Source of the DNA: Pelagibacterium halotolerans B2 | GTDB lineage: Bacteria > Pseudomonadota > Alphaproteobacteria > Rhizobiales > Devosiaceae | DNA: 64,000 bases | NCBI RefSeq assembly: GCF_000230555.1 | Contig: NC_016078.1 | Location: 3,867,001-3,931,000 of the forward strand | Direction: 5' to 3' | Part shown: piece by piece, positions 24,431-34,328 of the stretch | Position numbering within the stretch: the first letter of the stretch is position 1 | How the letters are laid out: each line of letters starts with the position of its first letter | The notes under the pieces: model-generated | Told to the model about the DNA's origin: nothing | Database searches by the model: none | The model's input: only the letters and a program-made list of their open reading frames with translations | Made by a program: the position numbers and the translations under genes

Positions 24431-25384
24431 GTGCCGCCGCGTTCGGAAGCCACCCGCAACAAGCTCGACGATGCCGCCCGCGCCGGGTGGCTCTATTACG
24501 TTGCCGGCAATACCCAGGACGAAATCGCGCTAAAGCTCGGCGTCTCGCGCCAGAGCGCCCAGCGGCTCGTCTCGCTCGCCATATCCGAAAAGCTCATCAA
24601 GGTCCGCCTCGACCACCCCATCGCCGATTGCCTTGAGCTGTCCGCCCGGCTCAAGGAGCGCTTCGGTCTGCGCCTTGTCGAAATCGTTCCCTCCGATCCC
24701 GGTCATCCCGATACCACCCTGGGGGTTGCCGATGCGGCTGCCCTGGAGATCGAAAAAATTCTCTCCGGCTCCAGCCCCGTCATTCTCGGGGTCGGCACGG
24801 GCCGCACCCTCAAGGCCGCCGTGGATCTGCTCCCGGCCATGGATTGCCCCCAGCACAAGATCGTGTCGCTCACCGGCAATATCGCGCCCGATGGTTCCGC
24901 CGCCTTTTACAACGTCATCTTTTCCATAGCCGACAAGGTTAAGGCGCCGTCCTTTCCCATGCCCCTGCCGGTGATTGCCGCCACCGCGCGCGACAGGCAA
25001 TTGCTGCACAGCCAGGTCGGCATCGAAAAAAACCTCGCCCTCGCCGCGCAGGCCAGCGTGTCCTTCGTGGGTGTTGGCGATCTGGGGCCCAACGCTCCGC
25101 TTTATGAGGATGGCTTCGTCACCCGCGCCGAACTCAAAGCCCTGCAAAAGGCTGGCGCGGTGGGCGAAATGCTCGGCTGGGTTTTCGATGCCGGCGGCGA
25201 GCTGGTCGCGGGCATGACCAATGAGCGCGTGGCCTCGGCCCCCTTGCCCTCGGGCGAGCGGGCGCTTGTCATCGCCGCGGCCCGCGGCCCCAACAAGGTC
25301 GCCGCCATCCGCGCCGCCGTCGCCCGGGGCCTCGTCAATGGCCTCATCACCGACGAAGACACCGCCGCCCAGCTTCTGGCCTGA
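24431..25384 (+). CDS. SorC-family sugar-responsive transcriptional regulator
   Basis: A 317-residue regulator. The N-terminal HTH (AGNTQDEIALKLGVSRQSAQRLVSLA) resembles sigma-70 region 4-type SorC/DeoR HTHs. The C-terminal effector domain shows VGTGRTLKAAVDLL, a GVGDLGPNAPL phosphate-sugar loop and VAAARGPNKVAAI, typical of the SorC sugar-phosphate-binding domain. The GTG at 24431 has GGGGAGA eight bases upstream. It precedes the polyol ABC operon by 274 bases and probably controls it in response to a polyol or phosphorylated sugar. Confidence 0.92.
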   Translation: MPPRSEATRNKLDDAARAGWLYYVAGNTQDEIALKLGVSRQSAQRLVSLAISEKLIKVRLDHPIADCLELSARLKERFGLRLVEIVPSDPGHPDTTLGVADAAALEIEKILSGSSPVILGVGTGRTLKAAVDLLPAMDCPQHKIVSLTGNIAPDGSAAFYNVIFSIADKVKAPSFPMPLPVIAATARDRQLLHSQVGIEKNLALAAQASVSFVGVGDLGPNAPLYEDGFVTRAELKALQKAGAVGEMLGWVFDAGGELVAGMTNERVASAPLPSGERALVIAAARGPNKVAAIRAAVARGLVNGLITDEDTAAQLLA

Positions 25385-25428
25385 CCTCACCGCGCCCAGT
25401 ACGTTCCTGACCTCACCTCCCCACCACC

Positions 25429-25463
25429 GTCATCCCGGGCGAAGACCCGGGACCCAGTACCCC
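25429..25463. repeat. Intergenic palindromic repeat (CATCCCGGGCGAAGACCCGGGA type)
   Basis: CCCGGGCGAAGACCCGGG stem-loop preceded by GTCAT and followed by ACCCAGTA. A near copy lies at 35549-35578. This is a common alphaproteobacterial spacer repeat. Confidence 0.65.
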
Positions 25464-25579
25464 CAGCACCGGCGACCCCGCCTCCGTGTCTTTCCAGAAA
25501 CCATCATGATGCCGCCCCGCAAACGCGACCGCCGTGGCCCTCGTTCTGAGCAATTTCCCCAACCATGAGCAAAAGCCCC

Positions 25580-25635
25580 TTGACATTTCATTCAAGAAAA
25601 TGAGTAATTGCCCATGCGTATAGCAAATGCTCATT
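25580..25635 (+). promoter_or_regulatory. Promoter and palindromic operator of the polyol operon
   Basis: TTGACA (25580-25585), a 17-base spacer and AGTAAT (25603-25608) form a sigma-70-like promoter. Overlapping its -10 and start is an inverted repeat of 13-base arms, AATGAGTAATTGC (25599-25611) and GCAAATGCTCATT (25623-25635), with two mismatches. This is a good candidate SorC operator. Confidence 0.6.
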
Positions 25636-25658
25636 AGAGCATATGGGAGGATTACCAT

Positions 25659-26969
25659 ATGAAATTACGCTCGATCATCATCGGGTCGTGTTCGCTGTTT
25701 GCCCTTGCGGCCGGCGCGCAGGCCCAGTCAATCACCATCGCCACGGTCAACAATGGCGACATGATCCGCATGCAGGGTCTGTCCGATCGGTTCACCGAAC
25801 AGACCGGCATCGCCCTCGAATGGGTGACGCTGGAAGAAAACGTCCTGCGCCAGCGCGTCACCACCGACATCGCCACCGGCGGTGGCCAGTATGACGTCAT
25901 GACAATCGGCGCCTACGAAACCCCCATCTGGGCCGCTCAGGGCTGGCTTGCCCCGCTCGACGATCTGGGTGACGACTACAACGCCGACGATCTGATCCCC
26001 GCCGTGCGCGAGGCTCTTTCGGTCGATGGCACCCAGTATGCCTCTCCGTTCTATGCGGAAAGCGCAATGATCATGTACCGCACCGACCTCTTCGAAGAGG
26101 CCGGTCTGGAAATGCCGCAGGAACCCACCTGGGAATTCATCGGCGAAGCGGCCCGGGCCATCACCGACCGCGACAATGAAATCTACGGCATCTGCCTGCG
26201 TGGCAAGGCCGGCTGGGGCGAGAACATGGCGTTCATCACCGCCCTTGCCAATTCCATGGGCGGCCGTTGGTTCGATATGGATTGGGAACCCCAGTTCGAA
26301 AGCCCCGAATGGAACGAAGCGCTCACCTATTACGTCGACCTGATGACCGATGCGGGCCCTCCGGGTGCCTCGTCCAACGGGTTCAACGAAAATCTGGCGC
26401 TGTTCCAGCAGGGCAAGTGCGGCATGTGGATGGATGCCACCGTCGCCGCTTCCTTCGTCTCCAACCCCGATGAAAGCCAGGTCGCAGACAGCGTCGGTTA
26501 CGCGCTGTTCCCGACCAATGGCGAGTTCGACAACCACGGCAACTGGCTGTGGGTCTGGTCGCTGGCCGTCCCGGCAAGCTCGCAGAACGTCGACGAAGCC
26601 AAGCAGTTCATCGAATGGGCGACCTCGGAAGCCTATCTCGAAATGGTTGCCGAGGAAGAGGGCTGGGCCAACGTTCCCCCGGGAACCCGCACCTCTCTCT
26701 ATGAAAACCCGGCCTATATCGAAGCGGCCCCGTTTGCCGAAATCACCCTTGAGGCAATCGAGGCGGCCAACACCACCAACTCCTCGGTACAGGATGTGCC
26801 CTATGCCGGCGGCCAGTTCGTGGCGATCCCCGAATTCCAGGGCATCGGCACTTCGGTCGGCCAGATCTTCTCGGCGGCTCTCGCCGGACAGGTCAATGTC
26901 GACCAGGCCCTCCAGCAGGCCCAGCAGTCCGCCCGCATGGAAATGGACCGCGCCGGTTACTACCGTTAG
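25659..26969 (+). CDS. Polyol/sugar ABC transporter periplasmic binding protein (SmoE-like)
   Basis: A 436-residue extracellular solute-binding protein (family 1) with a cleaved signal ending AGAQAQ. Features of the sorbitol/mannitol group include MTIGAYETPIWA, RGKAGWGENMAF and a late MDRAGYYR end. It binds the polyol in the periplasm and delivers it to the two permeases just downstream. The ATG follows GGGAGG eight bases upstream. A stable hairpin lies between this gene and the next, consistent with the binding protein being made in excess. Confidence 0.93.
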   Translation: MKLRSIIIGSCSLFALAAGAQAQSITIATVNNGDMIRMQGLSDRFTEQTGIALEWVTLEENVLRQRVTTDIATGGGQYDVMTIGAYETPIWAAQGWLAPLDDLGDDYNADDLIPAVREALSVDGTQYASPFYAESAMIMYRTDLFEEAGLEMPQEPTWEFIGEAARAITDRDNEIYGICLRGKAGWGENMAFITALANSMGGRWFDMDWEPQFESPEWNEALTYYVDLMTDAGPPGASSNGFNENLALFQQGKCGMWMDATVAASFVSNPDESQVADSVGYALFPTNGEFDNHGNWLWVWSLAVPASSQNVDEAKQFIEWATSEAYLEMVAEEEGWANVPPGTRTSLYENPAYIEAAPFAEITLEAIEAANTTNSSVQDVPYAGGQFVAIPEFQGIGTSVGQIFSAALAGQVNVDQALQQAQQSARMEMDRAGYYR

Positions 26970-26982
26970 CGCCTAAACTGGA

Positions 26983-27004
26983 GGGGCCGGGCCATACCGG
27001 CCCC
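26983..27004 (+). terminator. Attenuating hairpin between binding-protein and permease genes
   Basis: Perfect eight-base arms GGGGCCGG and CCGGCCCC around a six-base loop, then TTCATTT. It probably allows partial read-through, raising the binding protein over the permeases. Confidence 0.7.
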
Positions 27005-27052
27005 TTCATTTCGCGATCCCCCCAATCGCGCGCCAAGGTCAGGGAGAGGACA

Positions 27053-27919
27053 ATGGCAACAGCTCAAACCCAAACAGCGGCCCGGTTCATGATGGCCCCT
27101 TCGGTCATCGCGCTTTTGATCTGGATGATCGTGCCGCTTTCGATGACCGTCTGGTTCTCGTTCCAGTGGTACACGGCCTTCCGCGCGCCTGAATTCACCG
27201 GCTTTGCCAACTACACCTATTTCTTTGCCAACCCCAACATCTGGACGGTGTTTCTAAACACCCTGATCCTTGTGGGGGGCGTGCTGGCAATCACCCTTGT
27301 CGGCGGCACCTTGCTGGCGCTGCTGCTCGATCAGCCCATGTTCGGGCAGGGCATCGTGCGCCTTCTGGTCATCGCCCCGTTCTTTGTCATGCCCACCGTG
27401 TCCGCGCTGGTGTGGAAGAACATGCTCATGCACCCGGTCAACGGGCTCTTCGCCTGGATCGCGCGAACCTTCGGCCTCCAGCCGGTCGATTGGTTCGCCC
27501 ACGTGCCGCTGTTTTCGGTCATCATCATCGTTGCCTGGCAATGGCTGCCCTTTGCAACGCTCATCCTTCTGACCGCGCTGCAATCGCTCGATGAGGAACA
27601 GCGCGAGGCCGCCGGCATGGACGGCGCGGGACCCATATCGCTGTTTTTCTACATAATCCTGCCCCACATGAGCCGCGCGCTCACCGTGGTCATGCTCATC
27701 CAGACAATCTTCCTGCTCTCGGTGTTTGCCGAAATCTTCGTCACCACCAATGGCGGGCCGGGCGTCGCCACCACCAATCTGCCGTTCCTGATCTATCTCC
27801 AGGCCCAGTTCCAGTATGATTTCGGTCTGGCCTCGGCCGGCGGCATCGTCGCCGTCATCCTCGCCAATATCGTCGCGATCTTCCTGCTTCGCGTCGTCGG
27901 CAAGAATCTGGAGGCTTGA
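27053..27919 (+). CDS. Polyol ABC transporter permease 1 (SmoF-like)
   Basis: A 288-residue inner-membrane permease of the MalF type with six predicted transmembrane helices. The cytoplasmic EAA loop is clear (QREAAGMDGAGPISLFFYIILPHM, given here as the region around residues 182-205), where the ATPase docks. GGRGDF-like FGQGIVR and MPTVSALVWK match the sorbitol/mannitol group. It starts after GGGAGAGGAC and is followed three bases later by the second permease. Confidence 0.93.
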   Translation: MATAQTQTAARFMMAPSVIALLIWMIVPLSMTVWFSFQWYTAFRAPEFTGFANYTYFFANPNIWTVFLNTLILVGGVLAITLVGGTLLALLLDQPMFGQGIVRLLVIAPFFVMPTVSALVWKNMLMHPVNGLFAWIARTFGLQPVDWFAHVPLFSVIIIVAWQWLPFATLILLTALQSLDEEQREAAGMDGAGPISLFFYIILPHMSRALTVVMLIQTIFLLSVFAEIFVTTNGGPGVATTNLPFLIYLQAQFQYDFGLASAGGIVAVILANIVAIFLLRVVGKNLEA

Positions 27920-27922
27920 GAC

Positions 27923-28753
27923 ATGGCCCGTGCTATTTCAACCCAAAGGAAGATCGGCTTCACGGCCTTTGCCTGGCTCATCGCCTTTGTGATCTTTTTC
28001 CCGATCCTCTGGACGTTCCTGACCAGCTTCAAGACCGAGGGCACCGCGATTGCCACCCCGCCCCAGTTCCTGTTTTTCAACTGGACGACGGAAAACTACG
28101 CGACGGTCCTCGAGCGCTCGAACTATTTCCGCTTTCTGGGCAATTCGATCATCACCGCGGTCGGCTCGACCCTTTTAGGTCTGGTGATCGCCATTCCCGC
28201 CGCCTGGGCCATGGCGTTTTCGCCGACAAAGCGCACCAAGGACATCCTGATGTGGATGTTATCGACCAAGATGCTGCCCGCCGTCGGCGTTCTGGTGCCC
28301 ATCACCATGCTGTTCCGCATGGCCGGGCTCACAGACACCCATCTGGGGCTCACCCTGGTCCTCACCCTCATCAATCTGCCCATTATCGTCTGGATGCTGT
28401 TCACCTATTTCAAGGAAATCCCCGTCGATATCCTCGAGGCCGCCCGCATGGATGGCGCGTCCCTCCGTCAGGAGGTGATCTATGTCCTCACCCCCATGGC
28501 CATCCCCGGCATCGCGTCCACAATGCTGCTCAACATCATCCTGGCCTGGAATGAATCGTTCTGGACCATCGTCCTGACCACCACCCAGGCAACCCCGCTG
28601 CCCGCGTTCATCGCGGCTTATTCTTCGCCCGAGGGCCTGTTCTGGGCCAAGCTTTCGGCAGCATCGATGATGGCCATTGCGCCCATCCTCATCATGGGCT
28701 GGTTCAGCCAGAAACAATTGGTCCGCGGCCTGACCTTCGGCGCGGTTAAGTAG
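27923..28753 (+). CDS. Polyol ABC transporter permease 2 (SmoG-like)
   Basis: A 276-residue MalG-type permease with six helices. The EAA loop reads ILEAARMDGASLRQEVIYV near residues 172-190. The N-terminal LTSFKTEG and C-terminal FSQKQLVRGLTFGAVK are typical of the second permease in carbohydrate importers. It pairs with the preceding permease; the ATPase gene follows 12 bases later, after a strong AGGGAGGT ribosome site. Confidence 0.93.
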   Translation: MARAISTQRKIGFTAFAWLIAFVIFFPILWTFLTSFKTEGTAIATPPQFLFFNWTTENYATVLERSNYFRFLGNSIITAVGSTLLGLVIAIPAAWAMAFSPTKRTKDILMWMLSTKMLPAVGVLVPITMLFRMAGLTDTHLGLTLVLTLINLPIIVWMLFTYFKEIPVDILEAARMDGASLRQEVIYVLTPMAIPGIASTMLLNIILAWNESFWTIVLTTTQATPLPAFIAAYSSPEGLFWAKLSAASMMAIAPILIMGWFSQKQLVRGLTFGAVK

Positions 28754-28765
28754 GGAGGTAAGGAA

Positions 28766-29762
<997 letters not shown>

Positions 29763-29764
<2 letters not shown>

Positions 29765-29870
29765 AGCGTGTCCAGCAAAAGTGGAAACGGTTTTGCGGTT
29801 CGGACACGCGACAAAACAAAGGTTAAGAGCCGAGGATTTGATCCAATCAAATCCTGAACGGCTCTAACGC
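29763..29870. repeat. RIME-like mosaic palindromic repeat
   Basis: Module one has arms AGAGCGTGTCC and GGACACGCG with an inner GCAAAAGTGG/GGTTTTGC stem. Module two (29826-29865) has outer arms AGAGCCG and CGGCTCT and inner AGGATTTGAT and ATCAAATCCT. The element starts at the stop codon of the ATPase gene and fills the spacer before the dehydrogenase gene. Confidence 0.8.
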
Positions 29871-29900
29871 AAAGAACACCATTCGAGGATCAGCGGCAAT

Positions 29901-31376
29901 ATGAGTGTCAGACTAGCGGCAAACTCTCTCTCCTCCTTGCCCGGTTCGGTCGCCGTGCCGCGCTATGATCGCTCGGATCTCGCGGCGGGGATCGTCCATT
30001 TCGGCGTTGGCAATTTCCATCGCGCCCACCAGGCCGTCTATCTCGATGATCTTTTCAATCTCGGGAAGGACCACGATTGGGGAATCGTGGGGGCTGGCGT
30101 GCGCGCCAATGATGCCGAAATGAAAAAGATCCTCGCCGCGCAGGATTACCTCTCGACCATTGTCGAACAGGAAGCCTCGGGCACTTCGGCCCGCGTTACC
30201 GCCCCCATGGTCGATTTCCTCGATCCGGGCGACCCGGTCGCGATAATCGCCAAACTCGCCGATCCCGCCATTCGCATCGTCTCGCTCACCATCACCGAGG
30301 GCGGGTACTATCTCGACGCCGCCGGTGCGTTTAACCCCACCCATCCCGATATCGTCGCCGACGCCGCAAACCCCGCAGCGCCCAGAACCGTTTTCGGTCT
30401 CATCCTGGCCGGTCTCAAGGCGCGCCGCGAAGCAGGGGTCGAACCCTTCACCATAATGTGCTGCGACAACATCCCCCACAACGGCAAGGTGACGCTGAAC
30501 GCCGTGGCGGGCTTGGCCGATCTGTTCGACAGCGAAATGGCCGATTGGGTCCGCCGCTCAGTCGCCTTCCCCAATGGCATGGTGGACCGGATCACCCCGG
30601 CAACCTCGGATCGAGAACGCGCCATGGTCTCCGACGAATACGGCATCGCCGATGCCTGGCCGGTGTTTTGTGAAACCTTCAGGCAATGGGTCCTCGAAGA
30701 CAATTTCCCCACGGGCCGCCCCGCGCTGGAAAAGGCCGGCGTCACCTTTGTCGATGACGTCTCCCCATGGGAGCTGATGAAGATTCGCATTCTGAACGGC
30801 GGCCACGCCGCCATCGCCTATCCGTCGGCGCTCATGGACATCCACTTTGTCCATGAGGCCATGGAACACCCCCTGGTTGCCGCCTATCTCGAAAAGCTCA
30901 CCAAAGACGAGATCATCCCCGTCGTCCCCCCGGTGCCCGATACCGATCTCGACGACTACCGGCGCCTTATCGCCGGGCGCTTCGCCAATCCAAGGATCGG
31001 CGATACCATCCAGCGCCTGTGCCTGGATGGCTCCAACCGACAGCCCAAATTCATCCTGCCCTCGGTCGAGGATCGCCTCAATTCGGGTGCCTCGGTCAAA
31101 GGGCTGGCGCTGGTTTCGGCCTTCTGGTGCCGCTATTGCTACGGCGTCACCGATTCAGGAACCCCCATCGCGCCCAACGATCCGAACTGGGACCGTCTCC
31201 AGGCCGCCGCCATCCGCGCCAAGGACGATGCAAAGGCGTTTCTCGGCATGGACGATATTTTCGGCGCCGCTGCGGACCATCCAACCTATGTCGCGGCCTT
31301 TACCAACGCGCTGCGCACAATCTGGGAATTTGGCGCGCGCGAAACCCTCACCCGCTACATCCAGGGCAAGCTTTGA
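29901..31376 (+). CDS. mtlK: Mannitol/polyol 2-dehydrogenase (long-chain, NAD-dependent)
   Basis: A 491-residue polyol-specific long-chain dehydrogenase that oxidises D-mannitol, D-arabinitol or a related polyol to the 2-ketose. The nucleotide-binding strand IVHFGVGNFHRAHQ lies near 31-44, and the zinc-independent active-site signature K-x4-N-x2-H is intact (Lys294, Asn299, His302). The ATG follows GAGGAT. The stop overlaps the next start by one base, coupling it to the HAD phosphatase. Which polyol is used cannot be told from sequence; the ketose would feed the FGGY kinase downstream. Confidence 0.93.
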   Translation: MSVRLAANSLSSLPGSVAVPRYDRSDLAAGIVHFGVGNFHRAHQAVYLDDLFNLGKDHDWGIVGAGVRANDAEMKKILAAQDYLSTIVEQEASGTSARVTAPMVDFLDPGDPVAIIAKLADPAIRIVSLTITEGGYYLDAAGAFNPTHPDIVADAANPAAPRTVFGLILAGLKARREAGVEPFTIMCCDNIPHNGKVTLNAVAGLADLFDSEMADWVRRSVAFPNGMVDRITPATSDRERAMVSDEYGIADAWPVFCETFRQWVLEDNFPTGRPALEKAGVTFVDDVSPWELMKIRILNGGHAAIAYPSALMDIHFVHEAMEHPLVAAYLEKLTKDEIIPVVPPVPDTDLDDYRRLIAGRFANPRIGDTIQRLCLDGSNRQPKFILPSVEDRLNSGASVKGLALVSAFWCRYCYGVTDSGTPIAPNDPNWDRLQAAAIRAKDDAKAFLGMDDIFGAAADHPTYVAAFTNALRTIWEFGARETLTRYIQGKL

Positions 31377-32092
31377 TGGAGGGTGCGCCGGCCCGCCGAT
31401 CTGAAGGGCCCGGGCCCGCGCTCGTCATCTTCGATTGCGACGGCGTTCTCGTCGATTCCGAACCCATCGCCATCGACGTTCTTGTCGAAACCGTCGCCGC
31501 CCTTGGCGTTCACATTTCCACCAACATCGCCTATCGCGATTTTCTCGGCCGCACGCTCAAGACGGTCTCGGCCTCCCTGGCCGCCGATCACGGCGTCACG
31601 ATGGACGACACCGCGCTCGAAGATATGCGCCATCGTCTCTATGCCCGCTACAAGAGCGCGCTCAAGCCCATGCCCGGCATCGCCGATGTCCTCGATACCC
31701 TCGATATCCCTGCCTGCGTCGCCTCATCGAGCGTTTACGAGCGCATCGAAATCAGCCTCAAACTGACCGGGCTTTACGACAGATTTGCCCCCGACATTTA
31801 TTCGGCCACCATGGTCGCGCGCGGCAAACCCGCCCCCGATCTCTTCCTTTTTGCCGCAGAGCAGATGGGTTTTGCCCCCGCCGAGTGCGTGGTCATCGAA
31901 GATAGCCCCGCCGGCGTTGCTGCCGCCAAGGCAGCGGGCATGGCCGTCATCGCCTTTACCGGCGGCAGCCATATCGGCCCCGCTGGTCTCAAGACGCAAC
32001 TGGCCGCATTGTCCCCCGACGCCCTGATCGACGATTTGCACAATCTCCCCGGTGCTCTAAGGTCGCTCCCGAGGAAGATTTCGCGTATCTAG
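31376..32092 (+). CDS. HAD-family phosphatase/phosphomutase-like hydrolase
   Basis: A 238-residue HAD hydrolase, subfamily IA. Motif I is FDCDGVLVDSEP (catalytic Asp pair), motif II is VASSSVYERI, motif III the Lys in GKPAPDLF, and motif IV VIEDSPAGVAAAKAAGM. A helical cap lies after motif I. Homologues sit in sorbitol/mannitol operons and may dephosphorylate sugar or polyol phosphates. It is coupled to the dehydrogenase (TGATG overlap) and lies 10 bases before the kinase gene. Substrate not determinable. Confidence 0.9.
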   Translation: MEGAPARRSEGPGPALVIFDCDGVLVDSEPIAIDVLVETVAALGVHISTNIAYRDFLGRTLKTVSASLAADHGVTMDDTALEDMRHRLYARYKSALKPMPGIADVLDTLDIPACVASSSVYERIEISLKLTGLYDRFAPDIYSATMVARGKPAPDLFLFAAEQMGFAPAECVVIEDSPAGVAAAKAAGMAVIAFTGGSHIGPAGLKTQLAALSPDALIDDLHNLPGALRSLPRKISRI

Positions 32093-32102
32093 AGGCCATT
32101 GC

Positions 32103-33683
32103 ATGACCGCCCTTCTGGTTGCCGTCGATGTGGGAACGACCAGCGCAAGGGCCGGGGTGGTGACCGCGCAGGGCGATATTTTGGGCCGCGCCCAAGCGCC
32201 CATCGATATTCGCCGCGAAGGCGCCATCCGCGCCGAGCACCGCTCGGACAACATCTGGTCCGCCGTTTGCACCGCAGTGCGCGAGGCCATCGCCACCGCC
32301 AATGCCGATCCGCTTTCGGTCAGGGCCATCGCCTTTGCCGCCACCTGCTCGCTTGTCGTTCTGGGCAGGGACGGGGGCTCTTTGCCCGTCGGCCCCGATG
32401 GCGAAGAGGGTTGGGACACGATCGTCTGGCTCGATCACCGCGCCATGGCCGAAACGACCGAGATCAACGCCACCGGCCATAAGGTCCTGCAATTTTCCGG
32501 CGGCGCGCTCAGCCCGGAAATGGAAATTCCCAAACTGCTCTGGCTCAAGCGCAACCTGCCTGCTATCTGGCAAAAGACCGGCTACATGTTCGACCTCGCC
32601 GATTTCCTCGCCTGGAAATCGAGCGGCTCGCTTGAACGCTCCCAATCGACCCTCACCAGCAAATGGAGCTTTCTCGCTCACGAGCCCGATGGGTGGCCCA
32701 CCGATTTTCACTCCGCCATCGGACTTGACGATCTGCTCACCCGCGCCAGCCTGCCGCGCACCGCGTCCCCCATCGGCGCCCCGCTCGGAACCCTGACCGC
32801 AAAGGCCGCGCGCGAGCTTGGCCTGCCCCGTTCGGTCGTCGTGGGCACCGGAATGGTCGATGCGCACGCCGGTGCTTTGGGCGTGCTGGGTGAGTACACC
32901 GAGGATCCATTGGGCGTCGATCGGCATCTGGGGCTGGTCGCGGGCACCTCCAGCGCCGTCACCGCTCTGGCCAAAGATCCCCGCCCGACCCCCGGCCTGT
33001 GGGGACCATACCATGGCGCAGTTCTCCCCGGCTTCTGGCTCACCGAAGGCGGACAATCCGCATCGGGCGCCGCGCTCGATTACATAATCCGCGTCCACGC
33101 CTCGGGCGCCGCGCCCACCCCCATCATGCACGCTGAAATCATCAACCGCATCAAGCGCTTGCGCGAGACCGACCCCGACCTCGCCCCACGCCTCCACATC
33201 CTCCCCGATTTCCACGGCAACCGCTCCCCCTTCGCCAATCCCGCCGCGCTCGGGGTCATTTCCGGCATGAATCTCGATTCCTCTTTCGACGGGCTCTGCA
33301 AGCTCTATTGGCGCACCGCCGTCGCCATAGCGCTGGGCGTCCGCCATATCCTGGAAACCCTCAACGCCACCGGCTATGCCATTGATACGCTGCACGTCAC
33401 CGGCGGCCACACCCGCAATCCGCTCTTGATGGAACTCTACGCCGACGCCACCGGCTGCACCGTGCATGAACTCCCCGACGCCGACGCCATGATCCTTGGC
33501 ACCGCCATGGCCGCCGCCACCGCGGCCGGCCTCTACCCCCACCTCACCGCCGCCGCCCACACCATGCGCCACGCCTCGGTCACCCGCACCCCGGACCCCA
33601 CCCGCAAGGCGCGCTACGACACCGATTACGCGGTGTTCTTGAAAATGCACGCCCACCGGCGCGAGATTGAATCGATGTTGTGA
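32103..33683 (+). CDS. FGGY-family carbohydrate kinase (pentulose/ribulokinase-like)
   Basis: A 526-residue ATP-dependent sugar kinase. N-terminal phosphate-1 motif VAVDVGTTSARAGV, central GTSSAVTAL region, GGQSASGAALDYI and C-terminal adenosine motif VTGGHTRNPLLMEL match the FGGY-type D-ribulokinase (YDR109C/FGGY) group better than xylulokinase or glycerol kinase. It would phosphorylate the ketose made by the dehydrogenase, consistent with a pentitol or hexitol pathway. Last gene of the operon. Confidence 0.9.
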   Translation: MTALLVAVDVGTTSARAGVVTAQGDILGRAQAPIDIRREGAIRAEHRSDNIWSAVCTAVREAIATANADPLSVRAIAFAATCSLVVLGRDGGSLPVGPDGEEGWDTIVWLDHRAMAETTEINATGHKVLQFSGGALSPEMEIPKLLWLKRNLPAIWQKTGYMFDLADFLAWKSSGSLERSQSTLTSKWSFLAHEPDGWPTDFHSAIGLDDLLTRASLPRTASPIGAPLGTLTAKAARELGLPRSVVVGTGMVDAHAGALGVLGEYTEDPLGVDRHLGLVAGTSSAVTALAKDPRPTPGLWGPYHGAVLPGFWLTEGGQSASGAALDYIIRVHASGAAPTPIMHAEIINRIKRLRETDPDLAPRLHILPDFHGNRSPFANPAALGVISGMNLDSSFDGLCKLYWRTAVAIALGVRHILETLNATGYAIDTLHVTGGHTRNPLLMELYADATGCTVHELPDADAMILGTAMAAATAAGLYPHLTAAAHTMRHASVTRTPDPTRKARYDTDYAVFLKMHAHRREIESML

Positions 33684-33708
33684 GCGGGATTCTGGCTTTA
33701 TCCGCACC

Positions 33709-33744
33709 CATCGCTGCTCCGGCGAAAGCCGGAGTCCAGCAGCC
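33709..33744. repeat. Intergenic palindromic repeat (CTCCGGCGAAAGCCGGAG type)
   Basis: GCTCCGGCGAAAGCCGGAGTCCAGCAG, a stem-loop related to the repeats at 23131 and 46091. Confidence 0.65.
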
Positions 33745-33769
33745 CCAGAATATTCGCTGACACCGACGA

Positions 33770-33810
33770 ATGTCAAAAAAGTACGTCATCATGTCAAAAA
33801 TCATTGACAT
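33770..33810. promoter_or_regulatory. ATGTCAA repeats upstream of the membrane protein/XRE pair
   Basis: ATGTCAAAAAA at 33770 is repeated directly at 33791, and the second copy forms a perfect palindrome ATGTCAA-N6-TTGACAT (33791-33810). It lies 54 bases upstream of the operon that encodes a small XRE regulator, a plausible autoregulatory operator. Confidence 0.5.
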
Positions 33811-33863
33811 AAAGCCAAAATTGTCCCACACAGAGCCAACAATATCTTCCATTGGGGCGCGTG

Positions 33864-34328
33864 ATGAGCTTTCGGGAAAAGAACGCATGGATTGCGGTGG
33901 TGACCACGCTGGTCATCTGGACGGTCTATTTCTGGCAGGTGGGCAACGCGGCGCTGTCTGGCACGCTCGATGGCGATGCAATCTTCTGGCTTTTCGTCTG
34001 GTGCCTTGGCATTTCCATCGCCATCATGCTGCCCATAAACATCGTCGCCGCAATCCTTGCCCGCCAGAACATGGACGCCCCGCCCGATGAGCGTGAGCGC
34101 GAAATCGATGCCAGGGCCAACCGGGCCGGCCTGATCCTGCTTGAAATCCTTATGGTCGGGATCATTCTTTCAAGCGGTTTCGTCAGCGATTTCGCCCGGC
34201 AGACCTATCAAGCCGATCCGGCCGGCGCGACGGCGATCATCTTGATAAATCTCACGCTTTTTGCCCTGGCCTTCTCGGCGCTGGTCCGCGAGATCATCCA
34301 GATCGTCCATTTCAGGATGCTCGACTGA
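33864..34328 (+). CDS. Four-helix membrane protein paired with an XRE regulator
   Basis: A 154-residue protein with four predicted transmembrane segments (about 11-30, 40-62, 85-105, 120-142) and a charged loop DERERE in the middle. This is the layout of DUF2178-type proteins that accompany small XRE-family regulators. The ATG at 33864 is used, though a GTG one codon earlier is possible. It overlaps the regulator gene by one base (TGATG). Function unknown; a membrane partner sensing a signal for the regulator is inference. Confidence 0.72.
   Translation: MSFREKNAWIAVVTTLVIWTVYFWQVGNAALSGTLDGDAIFWLFVWCLGISIAIMLPINIVAAILARQNMDAPPDEREREIDARANRAGLILLEILMVGIILSSGFVSDFARQTYQADPAGATAIILINLTLFALAFSALVREIIQIVHFRMLD

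Noticed and set aside
31989..33776. Minus-strand ORF of 595 residues
   Set aside because: Antisense to the FGGY kinase; glycine-rich shadow of GC-rich coding sequence.
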